Notes: generated by a model from the sequence alone, not told the origin. 64,000 nucleotides of DNA from Lachnospiraceae bacterium (GCA_017399685.1 JAFQBM010000024.1:124001-188000), one strand, 5' to 3'; positions 1 to 10,324 are shown, counted from the first letter of the stretch. Made by a program: numbers and translations.

Positions 1-575
1 CTTCTACCTTAGCAGCTTATGGTGCCATTGGAGCAGGTATTCCACCATATGAAATCAAAGAAATTATCACAGTATGTAAAGCGTATTCCAGTGCAGTAGG
101 TGCCGGTGCTTTTGTAAGTGAGATTTTTGGCGAAGAAGCAGATGAATTAAGAAGACGTGGTGGTGACGGCGGAGAATATGGTGCTACTACAGGACGTCCA
201 AGACGTATGGGATGGTTTGATGTTGTAGCATCTAAGTATGGCTGTAGAATTCAAGGAACCACAGATGTTGCATTCACGGTTTTAGATGTACTTGGATATT
301 TGGATGAGATTCCGGTATGTGTTGCGTATGATATCGACGGCGAAATTACAACCGAGTTCCCGGTTACCTATAAGTTAGAAAAAGCCAAACCTGTGTTAGA
401 AGTGTTACCAGGATGGAAGTCAGATATCCGTGGTATTAAGAAATACGAAGATTTGCCGGAAAATTGCCGTAAATACATTGAATTTGTAGAAGAAAAGATT
501 GGTTTCCCAATTACTATGATTTCAAATGGTCCTAGCAGAGATGATATTATTTATCGTAACAAGGTAAATAATTAA
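1..575 (+). CDS. purA: Adenylosuccinate synthetase, C-terminal part (5' cut by window edge)
   Basis: The frame is open from the first bases (codons begin at base 3) and ends in TAA, giving about 190 residues. The protein converts IMP, aspartate and GTP to adenylosuccinate, the first committed step of AMP synthesis, in the cytoplasm. Visible family segments are GEYGATTGRPRRMGWFD, the conserved GATTGRPRR stretch that contacts IMP, and the closing ISNGPSRDDII, close to the usual C-terminus of PurA. The N-terminal P-loop half lies outside the window. A strong terminator follows the stop codon, so this is the last gene of its transcript. Identity is clear from the conserved stretches; regulation cannot be seen here. 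Confidence 0.95.
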   Translation, partial: STLAAYGAIGAGIPPYEIKEIITVCKAYSSAVGAGAFVSEIFGEEADELRRRGGDGGEYGATTGRPRRMGWFDVVASKYGCRIQGTTDVAFTVLDVLGYLDEIPVCVAYDIDGEITTEFPVTYKLEKAKPVLEVLPGWKSDIRGIKKYEDLPENCRKYIEFVEEKIGFPITMISNGPSRDDIIYRNKVNN

Positions 576-588
576 CCTGCTCATATAT

Positions 589-636
589 AAAGAGGGTATC
601 TTAAGCGGTTTTTCACGCTTAAGACAGCCTCTTTTT
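589..636 (+). terminator. Rho-independent terminator after purA
   Basis: Two-part stem: AAGAGG pairs with CCTCTT and TCTTAAGCG pairs with CGCTTAAGA around a T-rich loop, followed by a run of T. It separates purA from the downstream DUF5717 cluster. Confidence 0.9.
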
Positions 637-664
637 AAACTTTTATGAAGGGTGAAGAAATGTT

Positions 665-3600
665 ATGAAAGGAAGAATTGAACAGCTTGCAAAAGGAGAT
701 TTTTTAGCCACAAAACCTTTGGTGTCTTTTTCTGTAGATAGAATCGAAGCAAAGCTTGCAAAGGGAGATAAGTTAGAGGGTACTTTTGAAGTGACGAGTC
801 TGAATTCTGAAGTGGTAAAGGGAAGAGTCTTTTCTTCGGACTATTTTCTTGAATTATCACCCCATGAATTTATCGGAGAAAAGACCCGGATTTCATACAG
901 TATTGATTCTAAGAATTTTCGTGCCCAGGATGTAATTCAGGGGAAGATTTGCGTTACTACCAATGGTGGAGAGTTTTTTATTCCTTTTTCCATGGAAATC
1001 TTAGGGAAAAAAGAACGTACCAGTGTGGGCGAAATCAATGATATTTTTCAATTTGCCTCTTTAGCACAGTCAGATTGGAAGCAGGCTCTTGAATTGTTTT
1101 ATCAGGACAATTTTGTTCATCTATTTTTAAAGAATCAAAAAGAATTAAAAAGAGCATATGCTCAGGTAATAAAAAGTTATCAAAGGGATCAGGCCTTAGA
1201 GGAATTTTTAATCGCAGCCAATAAAAAGAATCCGGTTGTGCTGTCCATCGATAAAAATGCTTTAAGGTATTCAGAAGAAGAGAACATCACTTCCGGTTTT
1301 ATTGAAGTCAGACAGAAAAACTGGGGATATGTGAATGCGAAAGTGAGAAGTGATGTTCCTTTTCTTTCTGTGAATGAGTCTTATTTTGACTCTGCTTCCT
1401 TTCGTGATAGAAAATACCATTTAAAATATTCCCTTCACCCGGAATATTTAAAAAATGGGACGAATTTTGGACACATTTATATCGAAAATACGAACCAGAA
1501 GATAGAAATTCCTGTTATTTTTACAAAAGCAGAAAAATCAGAAAACAAGGGAGTAAACCACACCGTTAAGGAAAACTATGTGTCATTGTATCACTATTAC
1601 TTTGATTTACGCATGGGTAAGATTGAATTAAAGGAATACATAGAAAAAAGTAAGGCTTCTTTGGAAATTCTGATGAAAGAAGACAGGAATAGTGGTCTGT
1701 TTAAATTATTGAAGATTAATATGGATATTTTGGCTCAGGAAAAAATCCGGGTAGAAAACGAGCTGAAACGGATTCAAAAAGATGAGTATAAAACTCTGGA
1801 AAATAATGAACAGAGAGCATATTTTGCATATTTAAAGGCATTGTTTTATAGGGATAAGGATTCCATTAAGCAGGCAGTGTCTCTGCTTAAAACATATGAT
1901 AAAGAAGAAAAGAATCCTATCTATATCAGCCTTCTGTTATTTCTGGATGAGGGATTACAGGAAGATGAAGCAAGGATGAAAGCCTTGTTACGGGCGTATC
2001 AAAGAGGAATGAATAGTCCTTTTATTTTCTTTGAAGCCAGTGAGATATTAAAAAATAATCCTTCTATGTTGAATCAGTTGGATGATTTTTATCAAAATGT
2101 AGTATTGTGGGATTTTAGAAAAGGGTATCTAAGTCCGCTGGTGCTGGATCAGTTTATTTTCCTGGCAAGTCGCGAGAAAGAATATAAAGAAAAGGTGTTT
2201 CATATTTTATCCTTTGTTTATGAAACAGAAAAGAAGGAAGAGATTCTGTTTGCCATTTGTTCCTTGTTGCTAAAAGGAAATAAAATTAAACATTGTTTCC
2301 ATCCTTATTACCTGGAAGCAATCAAAAAGAATATGAAACTGGTAGGATTAAAGGAAGCCTTTGTTCGGAGTATGGATTTTGAGGAATATGAATTATTCCC
2401 ACCGGAAGTATTGATGTATTATGAAAATATGGATGGTCTGAACGAATACGAAAAAGGATACCTTTATGCAGATTTTATCTTTTATCAGAAACAGTATGGT
2501 TCCTATTTCGATATGTTCGACAGCCAGATAGAAGAATTTATGATGCAGCAGATTCGAAAAGGTGCCATGAACGACCATCTGGCGGTATTGTATGCAAAGT
2601 ATTTAAAGCCAAAACTGGTAACCAATGAAGTGGCAAAAGAACTGGCTAACATTATTTTTAAGCGAAAATTAATCTGTGAAAATGATTCTATTGTGGCAGT
2701 GGTAGTCAAGCAGGATGAATTAAAATTTGAGCAGAAAGTACCACTCATCCATCATGTGGCTTATGTTGATATTTTATCAGAACAGGCTGTAATTTCGTTG
2801 GTGGACAAAGATGGAAATTATCATATAAATTCTGTGGACTATAAACTAGAAAAGTTAGTGGAAGAAAAGGCATTTATTCAACGTGCGTATAAGAATAATC
2901 CATATGATTACCGGGTACTTCTGTATTATGTGAAATTATTGCAACAGTACCACAAGCAGGATATTCAAAGTGTTAATGCGGCTTGTGATTTACTTGCCAT
3001 AGAAGAGATTACAGAGCAAACCAAGCAGGAAGTACTTTGTACCATATTACACTATTATTATGAAAATTATAGTGGGGAAATCTTTGATGATTACCTGAAA
3101 AAAGTGGATTTAAGCTATTTGAGTGATGATGCCAGACAAGAAATTATAAATTACTATTTTGTCCGAAATCTCTTTGATTTGGCTTATGCTGCCGTGAAGG
3201 AATATGGATATGCGGAAATTGATAAGAAATCTTTATTCAAGATGTCATCTTATCTGGTTCAGAATAAGAAGTATCTTGGTGAGGAATTACTTACAGCTAT
3301 TTGTGCCAGACTGGCATGGAAAGGAAAATACGATAAATATACCATAACATATCTTATGGAGCATTTTGGTGGTTCCACAAAGAGAATGATTCATTTATGG
3401 GAAATGGCCTGTGGGTTTTCCTTAAACACCAGAGAATTAGAAGAAAATATTATTGTACAAATGTTGTTTTCCGGAGGATATGGCAAGAAAAAATATGATG
3501 TATTCTTAGAATATCTAAATAAAAAACCAAAACAGGCGGTAGTAAAAGCGTTTTTAAGAAATGAAGCCTTTGAGTATTTCGTAAATCATATGATGGTACC

Positions 3601-4204
3601 GCAGGTGTTATTTGAATTATTACTGGACGCATTAAAACAGGGATTATTACAGGATGAAATCACGAAAATTGCTGTTTTACAGTATTATTCCGGGAAAGAA
3701 GAAATGGTAGAAAAGAAGGAAGAACTGATTCCTTTGTTGAATGATTTTATTAAACAGGATAAAATTATGCCATTCTTTAAAAATTATAAAAAGATTATGA
3801 GATTACCGAAGGATTTAGAAATAAAGACTTATTTATCTTATGAAACCATTCCTGGTACTGAGGTTTCCATTTATTATAATATGGGAATGGAAAAAGAGGA
3901 ACAGTACCACAAGGAAGTGATGGAAGAGATTTTTATCGGTCATTATCAAAAAGCCTTTATTGTATTCCAAAACGAAAAATTAATGTATTATATTACAGAA
4001 AAACGCGAAGGTGTGGAGGAAACCACACAAAGCGATGGCGTGCTTTTAGATGCATCCTTGAATCATGAAGAAGAATCCAGATTTACATCCTTAAATCTGA
4101 TGATGGTAAGTAAGGAATTAAAAGATGAAAAAACCTTAGAAGAATTAATGCTTCAGTACATGAAACTAAATCATATTTTAGACAGTAACTTAAAGATACT
4201 ATAA
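665..4204 (+). CDS. Large DUF5717-family protein (tandem beta domains plus helical repeats)
   Basis: A 1179-residue protein that I match to the DUF5717 family of Lachnospiraceae; its function is unknown. There is no signal peptide or membrane segment, so it is probably cytoplasmic. Residues about 15-110 and about 195-295 look like two copies of one beta-sandwich domain: each has a GxxEV/GFIEV strand early and closes with an N-x-x-x-I-P-[FV] strand (GGEFFIPF; NQKIEIPV). The remaining ~850 residues are helix-rich with repeated Tyr/Leu patterns that resemble TPR or HEAT-like solenoids. The start ATG follows GAAGGGTGAAG. The next gene starts 17 bases later, so the two are probably co-transcribed. 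The domain reading is by eye; the family name comes from memory of related proteins. Confidence 0.75.
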   Translation: MKGRIEQLAKGDFLATKPLVSFSVDRIEAKLAKGDKLEGTFEVTSLNSEVVKGRVFSSDYFLELSPHEFIGEKTRISYSIDSKNFRAQDVIQGKICVTTNGGEFFIPFSMEILGKKERTSVGEINDIFQFASLAQSDWKQALELFYQDNFVHLFLKNQKELKRAYAQVIKSYQRDQALEEFLIAANKKNPVVLSIDKNALRYSEEENITSGFIEVRQKNWGYVNAKVRSDVPFLSVNESYFDSASFRDRKYHLKYSLHPEYLKNGTNFGHIYIENTNQKIEIPVIFTKAEKSENKGVNHTVKENYVSLYHYYFDLRMGKIELKEYIEKSKASLEILMKEDRNSGLFKLLKINMDILAQEKIRVENELKRIQKDEYKTLENNEQRAYFAYLKALFYRDKDSIKQAVSLLKTYDKEEKNPIYISLLLFLDEGLQEDEARMKALLRAYQRGMNSPFIFFEASEILKNNPSMLNQLDDFYQNVVLWDFRKGYLSPLVLDQFIFLASREKEYKEKVFHILSFVYETEKKEEILFAICSLLLKGNKIKHCFHPYYLEAIKKNMKLVGLKEAFVRSMDFEEYELFPPEVLMYYENMDGLNEYEKGYLYADFIFYQKQYGSYFDMFDSQIEEFMMQQIRKGAMNDHLAVLYAKYLKPKLVTNEVAKELANIIFKRKLICENDSIVAVVVKQDELKFEQKVPLIHHVAYVDILSEQAVISLVDKDGNYHINSVDYKLEKLVEEKAFIQRAYKNNPYDYRVLLYYVKLLQQYHKQDIQSVNAACDLLAIEEITEQTKQEVLCTILHYYYENYSGEIFDDYLKKVDLSYLSDDARQEIINYYFVRNLFDLAYAAVKEYGYAEIDKKSLFKMSSYLVQNKKYLGEELLTAICARLAWKGKYDKYTITYLMEHFGGSTKRMIHLWEMACGFSLNTRELEENIIVQMLFSGGYGKKKYDVFLEYLNKKPKQAVVKAFLRNEAFEYFVNHMMVPQVLFELLLDALKQGLLQDEITKIAVLQYYSGKEEMVEKKEELIPLLNDFIKQDKIMPFFKNYKKIMRLPKDLEIKTYLSYETIPGTEVSIYYNMGMEKEEQYHKEVMEEIFIGHYQKAFIVFQNEKLMYYITEKREGVEETTQSDGVLLDASLNHEEESRFTSLNLMMVSKELKDEKTLEELMLQYMKLNHILDSNLKIL

Positions 4205-4221
4205 GGAAAGGGGGGGATACA

Positions 4222-5457
4222 TTGAATCAAGGTATATTAGGATTTGATATTGGTGAGCAATATTCTCAGGCTGCCCTTTTACTTAGAGGAGAAAAGGAAC
4301 CCATTTGTGTAAATTATAATGAAAACCAAGATTCTTATCTCTTGCCAAATATCGTATGTTACAAGGAACATAGATTATGGTATTCTTTAGAGGCAGAAGA
4401 AATGCTTGCTGCAGGAGAAGGAGACAGAATCGGGGATGTTTTAGAATATGTCAGAAATCATGAAAGTATTGTGATAGATGGAGCAAGTTATTTATATCAG
4501 GATATTTTTGTATCTTTGATGGTGGAACATGTAAAAAAAGCATTAGAACGTCTCGAATATCCACCGGAGAAAATTGTTTTTACATTATATGATATCACCC
4601 CAAATATGTTAGAAACATTGGAAATATTGAAAAAAGAAGAAATTTTCCAAGGAATTGAAGTGATATATACGGGATATCAGAACAGCCTTTTTTCCTTTGC
4701 TTTAAATCAGGAAAATGAGTTATGGAGCAGTAATGTAGGTTCTTTTTATTATGGGCCTGAGGGAATGCAGTATTTCCAGATTAATTTTATGAAAAGAAAT
4801 GCCCCATTGCAGATTCAGATTCGGCATAAAGATTACGGAGAAAATTTGGCTTACTTTGCAGATGAAAAGGTGGATAAGGATGAAGTTTTTAAAATGATTG
4901 CATCGGATGCCATTGGAAATTCCTGTTTGTCTTCTGTATTTTTATGTGGCTTAGGATTTGAAAAGGGATGGGCGAAAGAATCTCTGAAATTCTTATGCAA
5001 CGGGAGAAGAGTGTTTTTAGGTCAAAATTTATTTGCATTTGGAGCCTGTTATTATGGAATGGAAGAAAAGGAAGATATTTTAGTAGATTCCAGTGAAAGG
5101 ATACAATACGATATTGGAATCATTGGATACGATGGCACCAAGGAGCAGATGGTTCTGATTGCCCAAGGGGGAAAAGAATGGTTTGCTGTTAAGGGCGTTA
5201 TTAGTGTGTTTTTAAATGATACCAAACGGATTGAGTTTATTTATATTAACCGTTTTACCAACGAAAAAATCGTGGAAACCGTTGAAGTAGGGGGGCTTCC
5301 GAAAAGACCGCCTCGTACCACAAAGCTGGAATTGACTGTGGAATTTTATGATAAAAACACAGGAGCGATTGTGATTCGGGATAAGGGCTTTGGCAAATTG
5401 TTTCCAACCACCAATAAAATATATCGAAAAGAATTTACTGTGATAAAGGATGTGTAG
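4222..5457 (+). CDS. DUF5716-family protein with degenerate Hsp70/actin-like fold
   Basis: A 411-residue protein beginning with TTG behind a G-rich ribosome site (AAGGAAAGGGGGGG). The N-terminus, ILGFDIGEQYSQAALL, looks like the phosphate-1 loop of the Hsp70/actin superfamily, and LPNIVCY fits the following Hsp70 strand. Near residue 245, VFLCGLGFEKGW followed by FLGQNLFAFGACYYG fits the adenosine motif and the closing AlGAa helix. The usual second phosphate loop (DxGGGT) is not seen; the equivalent region near NVGSFYYGPEG is divergent. The last ~110 residues (ELTVEFYDKNTGAIVIRDKG) look like a beta-rich substrate-type domain. It may be an inactive or altered ATPase acting with the flanking DUF5717 and TPR proteins; that role is inference. 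Confidence 0.7.
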   Translation: MNQGILGFDIGEQYSQAALLLRGEKEPICVNYNENQDSYLLPNIVCYKEHRLWYSLEAEEMLAAGEGDRIGDVLEYVRNHESIVIDGASYLYQDIFVSLMVEHVKKALERLEYPPEKIVFTLYDITPNMLETLEILKKEEIFQGIEVIYTGYQNSLFSFALNQENELWSSNVGSFYYGPEGMQYFQINFMKRNAPLQIQIRHKDYGENLAYFADEKVDKDEVFKMIASDAIGNSCLSSVFLCGLGFEKGWAKESLKFLCNGRRVFLGQNLFAFGACYYGMEEKEDILVDSSERIQYDIGIIGYDGTKEQMVLIAQGGKEWFAVKGVISVFLNDTKRIEFIYINRFTNEKIVETVEVGGLPKRPPRTTKLELTVEFYDKNTGAIVIRDKGFGKLFPTTNKIYRKEFTVIKDV

Positions 5458-5458
5458 T

Positions 5459-6304
5459 ATGGGAAATGTAATTATCTGTCAGACACAAGAAGGGAAAAAG
5501 CCATATATTTTTGAGAATGCAAGGATTGAAGTGTATTCTTATGAGGAACTTTGCTATTATATTTATTATAATATACCCATGCTGGATGAAAATACGATTA
5601 CAGAAAAATTATTGCAGTGGATATCTGAGGAATTAAATCTTAGTGAGCTATCGGAAAAAATCAGATGCCGGATGGAGTCTCAGAATGAGGTATCTTTGTA
5701 TCAGACCATATTGGGCTACCGCTCTTATTTTACGAAACAGGAAATAGAGGTTTTTCTGGTTTCCTTCGAAGAATATCAGTTATTAACGCCTTTTGAAAAG
5801 CAAAAGAAAAAGGCGGACAGCTTGTTGCTTTATAAACGATATATGAAGGCTTTTCATATTTATGAAACCATTGCCATGCAGATGGGGGAAAAAGAAAATA
5901 TGGATCAGGAGGAAAAAATCTTTTTAGGGAATATTTATCATAATATGGCAGTTTGTCAGGGGAAGAACTTAGAGTGGGAACAGGCAAAGCAGAATTTTCG
6001 AAAAGCCTATGCCCTAAATAAAAATACGGAATCTTTAAAAGAATATTTCTTTATTTTAAAATTAAGCGCGAAGGAAGAAGAAATGCAGGAAGAAGAAAAG
6101 AAATTCTGTTTGTCGGAAGAATTTTTTCTTGACATTCAGGACGAAATCGAGGATTCTGAAAAGGAAATCAAAGGCATGGAAGTATATAAAAAATTCGAAT
6201 ATGCCATATATAATAAAGAACATGGAAAATACTTTGATTACAGCCGAAGAATTGATGCCATGCTGGAACAGTGGAAAATGGAATTAAAGGAACAATGGAT
6301 ATAG
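5459..6304 (+). CDS. TPR-containing protein of the DUF5717/DUF5716 cluster
   Basis: About 281 residues, predicted soluble. I prefer the ATG at 5459 because AAAGGA lies 8 bases upstream; an ATG three codons earlier (5450) overlaps the stop of the previous gene. The N-terminal ~100 residues are unrecognised. Around residues 120-200 there are paired helices typical of TPR units (LLLYKRYMKAFHIYETIA, then NIYHNMAVCQGKNLEWEQAKQNFRKAYALN). It is one base away from the DUF5716 stop and nine bases ahead of the next gene, so it belongs to the same operon. A scaffold or adaptor role is likely from the TPR fold; the partner is unknown. Confidence 0.65.
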   Translation: MGNVIICQTQEGKKPYIFENARIEVYSYEELCYYIYYNIPMLDENTITEKLLQWISEELNLSELSEKIRCRMESQNEVSLYQTILGYRSYFTKQEIEVFLVSFEEYQLLTPFEKQKKKADSLLLYKRYMKAFHIYETIAMQMGEKENMDQEEKIFLGNIYHNMAVCQGKNLEWEQAKQNFRKAYALNKNTESLKEYFFILKLSAKEEEMQEEEKKFCLSEEFFLDIQDEIEDSEKEIKGMEVYKKFEYAIYNKEHGKYFDYSRRIDAMLEQWKMELKEQWI

Positions 6305-6313
6305 GAGATTGGG

Positions 6314-7495
6314 ATGGGAATTCAGGCGTTTTTTCAGAGAAAGAAGAAAAAGAATGGAAAAAAAGAAGTAATAGAGGAATCTTTGGAAAAGGACAGTAAA
6401 AAAGATGCTAAAAAAGAGAGTAAGGAGGAATCTGCTTCATCCTCTAATGAAGTGAATGATTTATGCGAACAGGTAATTGATGCCAGTTATCATGGGGAAG
6501 ATTTAAAAAAGGAATATCAGTTGGTAACGGACTATCTTACGGATATACAAAAAATCGAAGAATATCTTTTGGTTTCTCCTAAAGAACTTGAAGATATAGC
6601 CAGAAGATACTTAAGTCTTCAGAATATCCGGCAGGAGCTAAAAGTAAATAGTGCAAAAATGCAGGATAAAGATATCCGTATGATGAAACAATATGAAAAA
6701 GAAATCGAAACGGTGTTAAATACCATGGTGGATGCTGAAAAACAAAGCATTTTAGTGAAAAAAGATATGAAATATCTGGAAGGTGAAAAAGATGCATTGG
6801 AATTCCAGATGGAACAGGAAACCCTTTTCATGGAACGAATGAAAAAAACAGGTTTTTATATCTGTATCGTAATGGTACTTTTATTGGCGATAGTAGGAAG
6901 TCTTATGGCATTTTATGAACTGGATTTAGGAATTTTATTGATTTTGGTAGTACTGGCTGGTGCAGGAGGTATCGTGTATACCTATCATAAGTTTTTACAA
7001 TCCCGTACCCAGTACAACATTTTTATCAGTAAAATGAATAAAGCCATCGGTCTGTTAAATAAAGTCAAGATAAAATGTGTGAACTGTACCAATACTTTGG
7101 AGTATATGTATGAAAAATATCAGGTGAAGGATGCAAGGGAATTAGATTATATCATCCGGCAATATGACCGGATGAAAAAAGATGAACTTTCTTACCGTGT
7201 CAACACCAGTGATTTAAACCTTGCGGCAGAAGAACTGGAAGTATTATTGAAAAAGATACATGTAAAAGACAGCAGTGTCTGGACAAAACAGGCAGAAGCA
7301 ATTTTAAATCCCAAAGAAATGGTGGAAGTAAAGCATTCTTTAAATGTTCGCAGGCAGAAACTGCGGGATCAGATGGAAGCCAATGAACAACTGATTCAGC
7401 TTTCTAAAGAGAAATTAAGAGAAATCGTAAAAGAAACGCCCGCTCTGGAAGAGGAAATCCGAGAGCAGCTTTTTGCATATCATTTGGAGTATTAG
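6314..7495 (+). CDS. Two-TM coiled-coil membrane protein of the DUF5717/DUF5716 cluster
   Basis: A 393-residue protein with a Lys/Glu-rich, low-complexity N-terminus (residues 8-45), a long charged coiled-coil segment to about residue 175, two adjacent hydrophobic segments (GFYICIVMVLLLAIVGSLMA and LGILLILVVLAGAGGIVYTY, about 178-220), and a second coiled-coil-rich C-terminal part. This predicts a short membrane hairpin with both large parts on the cytoplasmic side. It ends the four-gene run and would give the soluble partners a membrane anchor. AGGAG lies ahead of the ATG. No family is recognised. Confidence 0.65.
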   Translation: MGIQAFFQRKKKKNGKKEVIEESLEKDSKKDAKKESKEESASSSNEVNDLCEQVIDASYHGEDLKKEYQLVTDYLTDIQKIEEYLLVSPKELEDIARRYLSLQNIRQELKVNSAKMQDKDIRMMKQYEKEIETVLNTMVDAEKQSILVKKDMKYLEGEKDALEFQMEQETLFMERMKKTGFYICIVMVLLLAIVGSLMAFYELDLGILLILVVLAGAGGIVYTYHKFLQSRTQYNIFISKMNKAIGLLNKVKIKCVNCTNTLEYMYEKYQVKDARELDYIIRQYDRMKKDELSYRVNTSDLNLAAEELEVLLKKIHVKDSSVWTKQAEAILNPKEMVEVKHSLNVRRQKLRDQMEANEQLIQLSKEKLREIVKETPALEEEIREQLFAYHLEY

Positions 7496-7573
7496 GAAAA
7501 AGAAGATTTTGGTCTTGATTTTCCTTTGCTTAGGTACTATTATGTTTTAAGAAGAAAAATACTGGAGGATACT

Positions 7574-10210
7574 ATGTCAAAAGAATTAGAGAAAAATTAT
7601 AACCCTCAGGAAATTGAGGGAAGACTTTATGAAAAATGGTTAAATAAAAAATATTTTCACGCAGAAGTAAATAGAAGCAAAAAGCCTTTTACCATTGTAA
7701 TGCCACCACCAAATATCACTGGTCAGTTACACATGGGACATGCTTTGGATAATACATTACAAGACATTTTGATTCGTTTTAAGAGAATGCAGGGATATGA
7801 AACTTTATGGCTCCCAGGTACGGACCATGCTTCCATTGCCACAGAAGCAAAGATTGTAGAGGCAATGAGAAAAGAAGGCGTTACCAAGGAAGATTTAGGA
7901 AGAGAAAAATTCCTGGAACGTGCATGGGAATGGAAAAAACAGTATGGTGGAAGAATTGTATCCCAGTTAAAAAAGATTGGTTCTTCCTGTGACTGGGACA
8001 GAGAACGTTTCACTATGGATGAAGGTTGTAACAAAGCGGTAAAAGAAGTGTTCGTAAATCTTTACAATAAGAATCTTATTTACCGTGGAGAAAGAATCAT
8101 TAACTGGTGTCCAAAATGTTTAACTTCCATTTCGGATGCGGAAGTTGAATTTGAAGAACAGGCAGGACATTTCTGGCATTTACGCTATCCGTTATCAGAT
8201 GGAAGTGGCTATATTAATCTTGCTACCACAAGACCGGAAACATTACTTGGTGATACTGCAGTAGCAGTAAATCCAAAGGATGAAAGATATAAAGATATGG
8301 TTGGTAAAACATTAATTTTACCTATCGTTCATAGAGAAATTCCAATCGTTGCAGATGATTATGTAGAAATGGATTTTGGTACTGGTGTAGTTAAAATTAC
8401 GCCTGCCCATGACCCTAACGACTTTGAAGTAGGACTTCGTCATAATCTTCCTGTGATTAATGTTATGACAGAGGATGCAAAGATTACGGAAGATTATCCA
8501 AAGTATGCAGGTATGGACCGTTATGAGGCAAGAAAGGCAATCGTTGCAGATTTGGAAGCAGAAGGCGCATTGGTGAAAATTGAAGATTATACACACAATG
8601 TAGGGACCTGTTACCGTTGTAACACAACCGTAGAACCTAGAGTATCAAAACAATGGTTCGTAAAAATGAAACCTCTTGCAGGTCCTGCCATCGATGCAGT
8701 TAAGAAAGAAGATACAAAATTTGTTCCTACTCATTTTGAAAAAACCTATTTCCACTGGTTGGAAAATATCCGTGACTGGTGTATTTCAAGACAGTTATGG
8801 TGGGGACACCAAATACCGGCATTCTATTGTGATGACTGTAATGAAATGGTAGTTACTAAGGATGAAACTGCAGTTTGTCCCAAATGTGGTAAAACTATGA
8901 GACAAGATCCGGATACTCTTGATACTTGGTTTTCTTCTGCTCTTTGGCCGTTTTCAACTTTGGGATGGCCGGATAAAACAGAAGAAATGGATTACTTCTA
9001 TCCAACCAACGTATTGGTAACAGGATATGACATTATTCCATTCTGGGTGATGCGTATGATGTTCTCTGGTTTGGAACACACTAATAGAGTTCCATTTGAT
9101 ACAGTATTAATTCATGGGCTGGTTCGTGATTCCCAGGGTAGAAAGATGTCCAAATCTCTTGGAAATGGAATTGATCCATTGGAAGTTATCGATAAATATG
9201 GTGCAGATGCCTTGAGATTTACTTTAGTTACCGGAAATGCACCTGGTAATGATATGAGATTTTACTGGGAAAGAATCGAAGCAAATCGTAATTTCGCCAA
9301 TAAAGTATGGAATGCTTCCAGATTCATGATGATGAACTTTGAAAAGGCTGATTTTGAAAATGTATCCTTAGAAGATTTGACCCAGGCAGATAAGTGGATT
9401 TTATCCAAGGTAAATACTTTGGCAAAAGATGTTACTGCTAATATGGAAAAATACGATTTAGGCGTTGCGGTTGCCAAGTTATATGATTTCATCTGGGAAG
9501 AATTCTGTGACTGGTACATTGAAATGGTAAAACCTAGATTATATAACGATGAAGATACTACAAAGGCTGCAGCATTATGGACCTTAAGAACAGTATTAAT
9601 CCAGTCTTTGAAATTACTGCATCCATATATGCCATTTATTACAGAAGAAATTTTCTGTAATTTACAGGATGCCGAAGAGTCCATTATGGTTTCAAAATGG
9701 CCGGAATACAAGGAAGAATGGAATTTCGTAAAAGACGAAGCTGCAGTAGAAGCAATCAAAGCAGCAGTAAGAGAAATTCGTAATGTAAGAGCAGAATTAA
9801 ATGTAGTTCCAAGCAAGAAAACAAAAGTTTTTGTTGTTTCTGAAAATGAGGAAGTGATGAAAATCTTTGAAGATGGAAAAGTATTCTTCGGAACCTTAGG
9901 CTCTGCAAGCGAAGTTTTGGTACAAAGAGATAAGGACGGCATCGAAAAAGATGCAGTTTCTGCTGTGATTGAAAATGCAGTGATTTACATTCCTTTTGCT
10001 GAATTAGTAGACATTGAAAAGGAATTAGAACGTCTGCAAAAAGAAGAAACAAGATTACAAGGTGAAATTAAGAGAGCGCAGGGTATGTTAAGTAACGAAA
10101 AATTCGTTGCCAAGGCACCAGAGGCAAAAATCGAAGAAGAAAAAGCCAAAGTAGAAAAATATACAAAAATGCTGGAACAGGTAAAAGAACGTTTGAGCCA
10201 GTTACAATAG
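7574..10210 (+). CDS. valS: Valine--tRNA ligase
   Basis: An 878-residue class I aminoacyl-tRNA synthetase that charges tRNA-Val and edits misacylated threonine. I place the start at 7574, eight bases after GGAGG; the frame extends 16 codons upstream without a ribosome site. The HIGH motif is HMGH at residues 53-56 and KMSKS is at 524-528. The editing domain ([17 protein letters not shown]) and the anticodon-binding region are present, and the last ~65 residues form the C-terminal coiled coil seen in ValRS ([11 protein letters not shown]). Unlike many Firmicute valS genes there is no room for a T-box leader: the upstream gene ends only 78 bases away. Length and all motifs are normal. Confidence 0.97.
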   Translation: MSKELEKNYNPQEIEGRLYEKWLNKKYFHAEVNRSKKPFTIVMPPPNITGQLHMGHALDNTLQDILIRFKRMQGYETLWLPGTDHASIATEAKIVEAMRKEGVTKEDLGREKFLERAWEWKKQYGGRIVSQLKKIGSSCDWDRERFTMDEGCNKAVKEVFVNLYNKNLIYRGERIINWCPKCLTSISDAEVEFEEQAGHFWHLRYPLSDGSGYINLATTRPETLLGDTAVAVNPKDERYKDMVGKTLILPIVHREIPIVADDYVEMDFGTGVVKITPAHDPNDFEVGLRHNLPVINVMTEDAKITEDYPKYAGMDRYEARKAIVADLEAEGALVKIEDYTHNVGTCYRCNTTVEPRVSKQWFVKMKPLAGPAIDAVKKEDTKFVPTHFEKTYFHWLENIRDWCISRQLWWGHQIPAFYCDDCNEMVVTKDETAVCPKCGKTMRQDPDTLDTWFSSALWPFSTLGWPDKTEEMDYFYPTNVLVTGYDIIPFWVMRMMFSGLEHTNRVPFDTVLIHGLVRDSQGRKMSKSLGNGIDPLEVIDKYGADALRFTLVTGNAPGNDMRFYWERIEANRNFANKVWNASRFMMMNFEKADFENVSLEDLTQADKWILSKVNTLAKDVTANMEKYDLGVAVAKLYDFIWEEFCDWYIEMVKPRLYNDEDTTKAAALWTLRTVLIQSLKLLHPYMPFITEEIFCNLQDAEESIMVSKWPEYKEEWNFVKDEAAVEAIKAAVREIRNVRAELNVVPSKKTKVFVVSENEEVMKIFEDGKVFFGTLGSASEVLVQRDKDGIEKDAVSAVIENAVIYIPFAELVDIEKELERLQKEETRLQGEIKRAQGMLSNEKFVAKAPEAKIEEEKAKVEKYTKMLEQVKERLSQLQ

Positions 10211-10290
10211 TAGCAATAATACCGGAGGTAAAGGTATAGTTTCATGCCTGCATGAAAACTATGTGTGAAAGCCTTGAAGTATTATGGAAT

Positions 10291-10324
10291 AAGAAACAGG
10301 CAGGAGGTTTTTTGCCTGTTTCTT
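10291..10324 (+). terminator. 12-bp hairpin between valS and the DegV gene
   Basis: AAGAAACAGGCA and TGCCTGTTTCTT form a perfect 12-bp stem with a ten-base loop containing T6. A T tract after the stem is missing, so it may be a terminator variant, an attenuator or an mRNA-stabilising stem. An imperfect smaller dyad (AGTTTCATG / CATGAAAACT) lies just upstream at about 10238-10262. Confidence 0.5.

Noticed and set aside
7496..7573. Possible T-box leader for valS
   Set aside because: Only 78 bases separate the genes; no room for a T-box and no specifier or antiterminator sequence is seen.
9262..9942. 226-residue open frame on the minus strand opposite valS
   Set aside because: Fully inside valS, no recognisable domain, composition of an antisense shadow.
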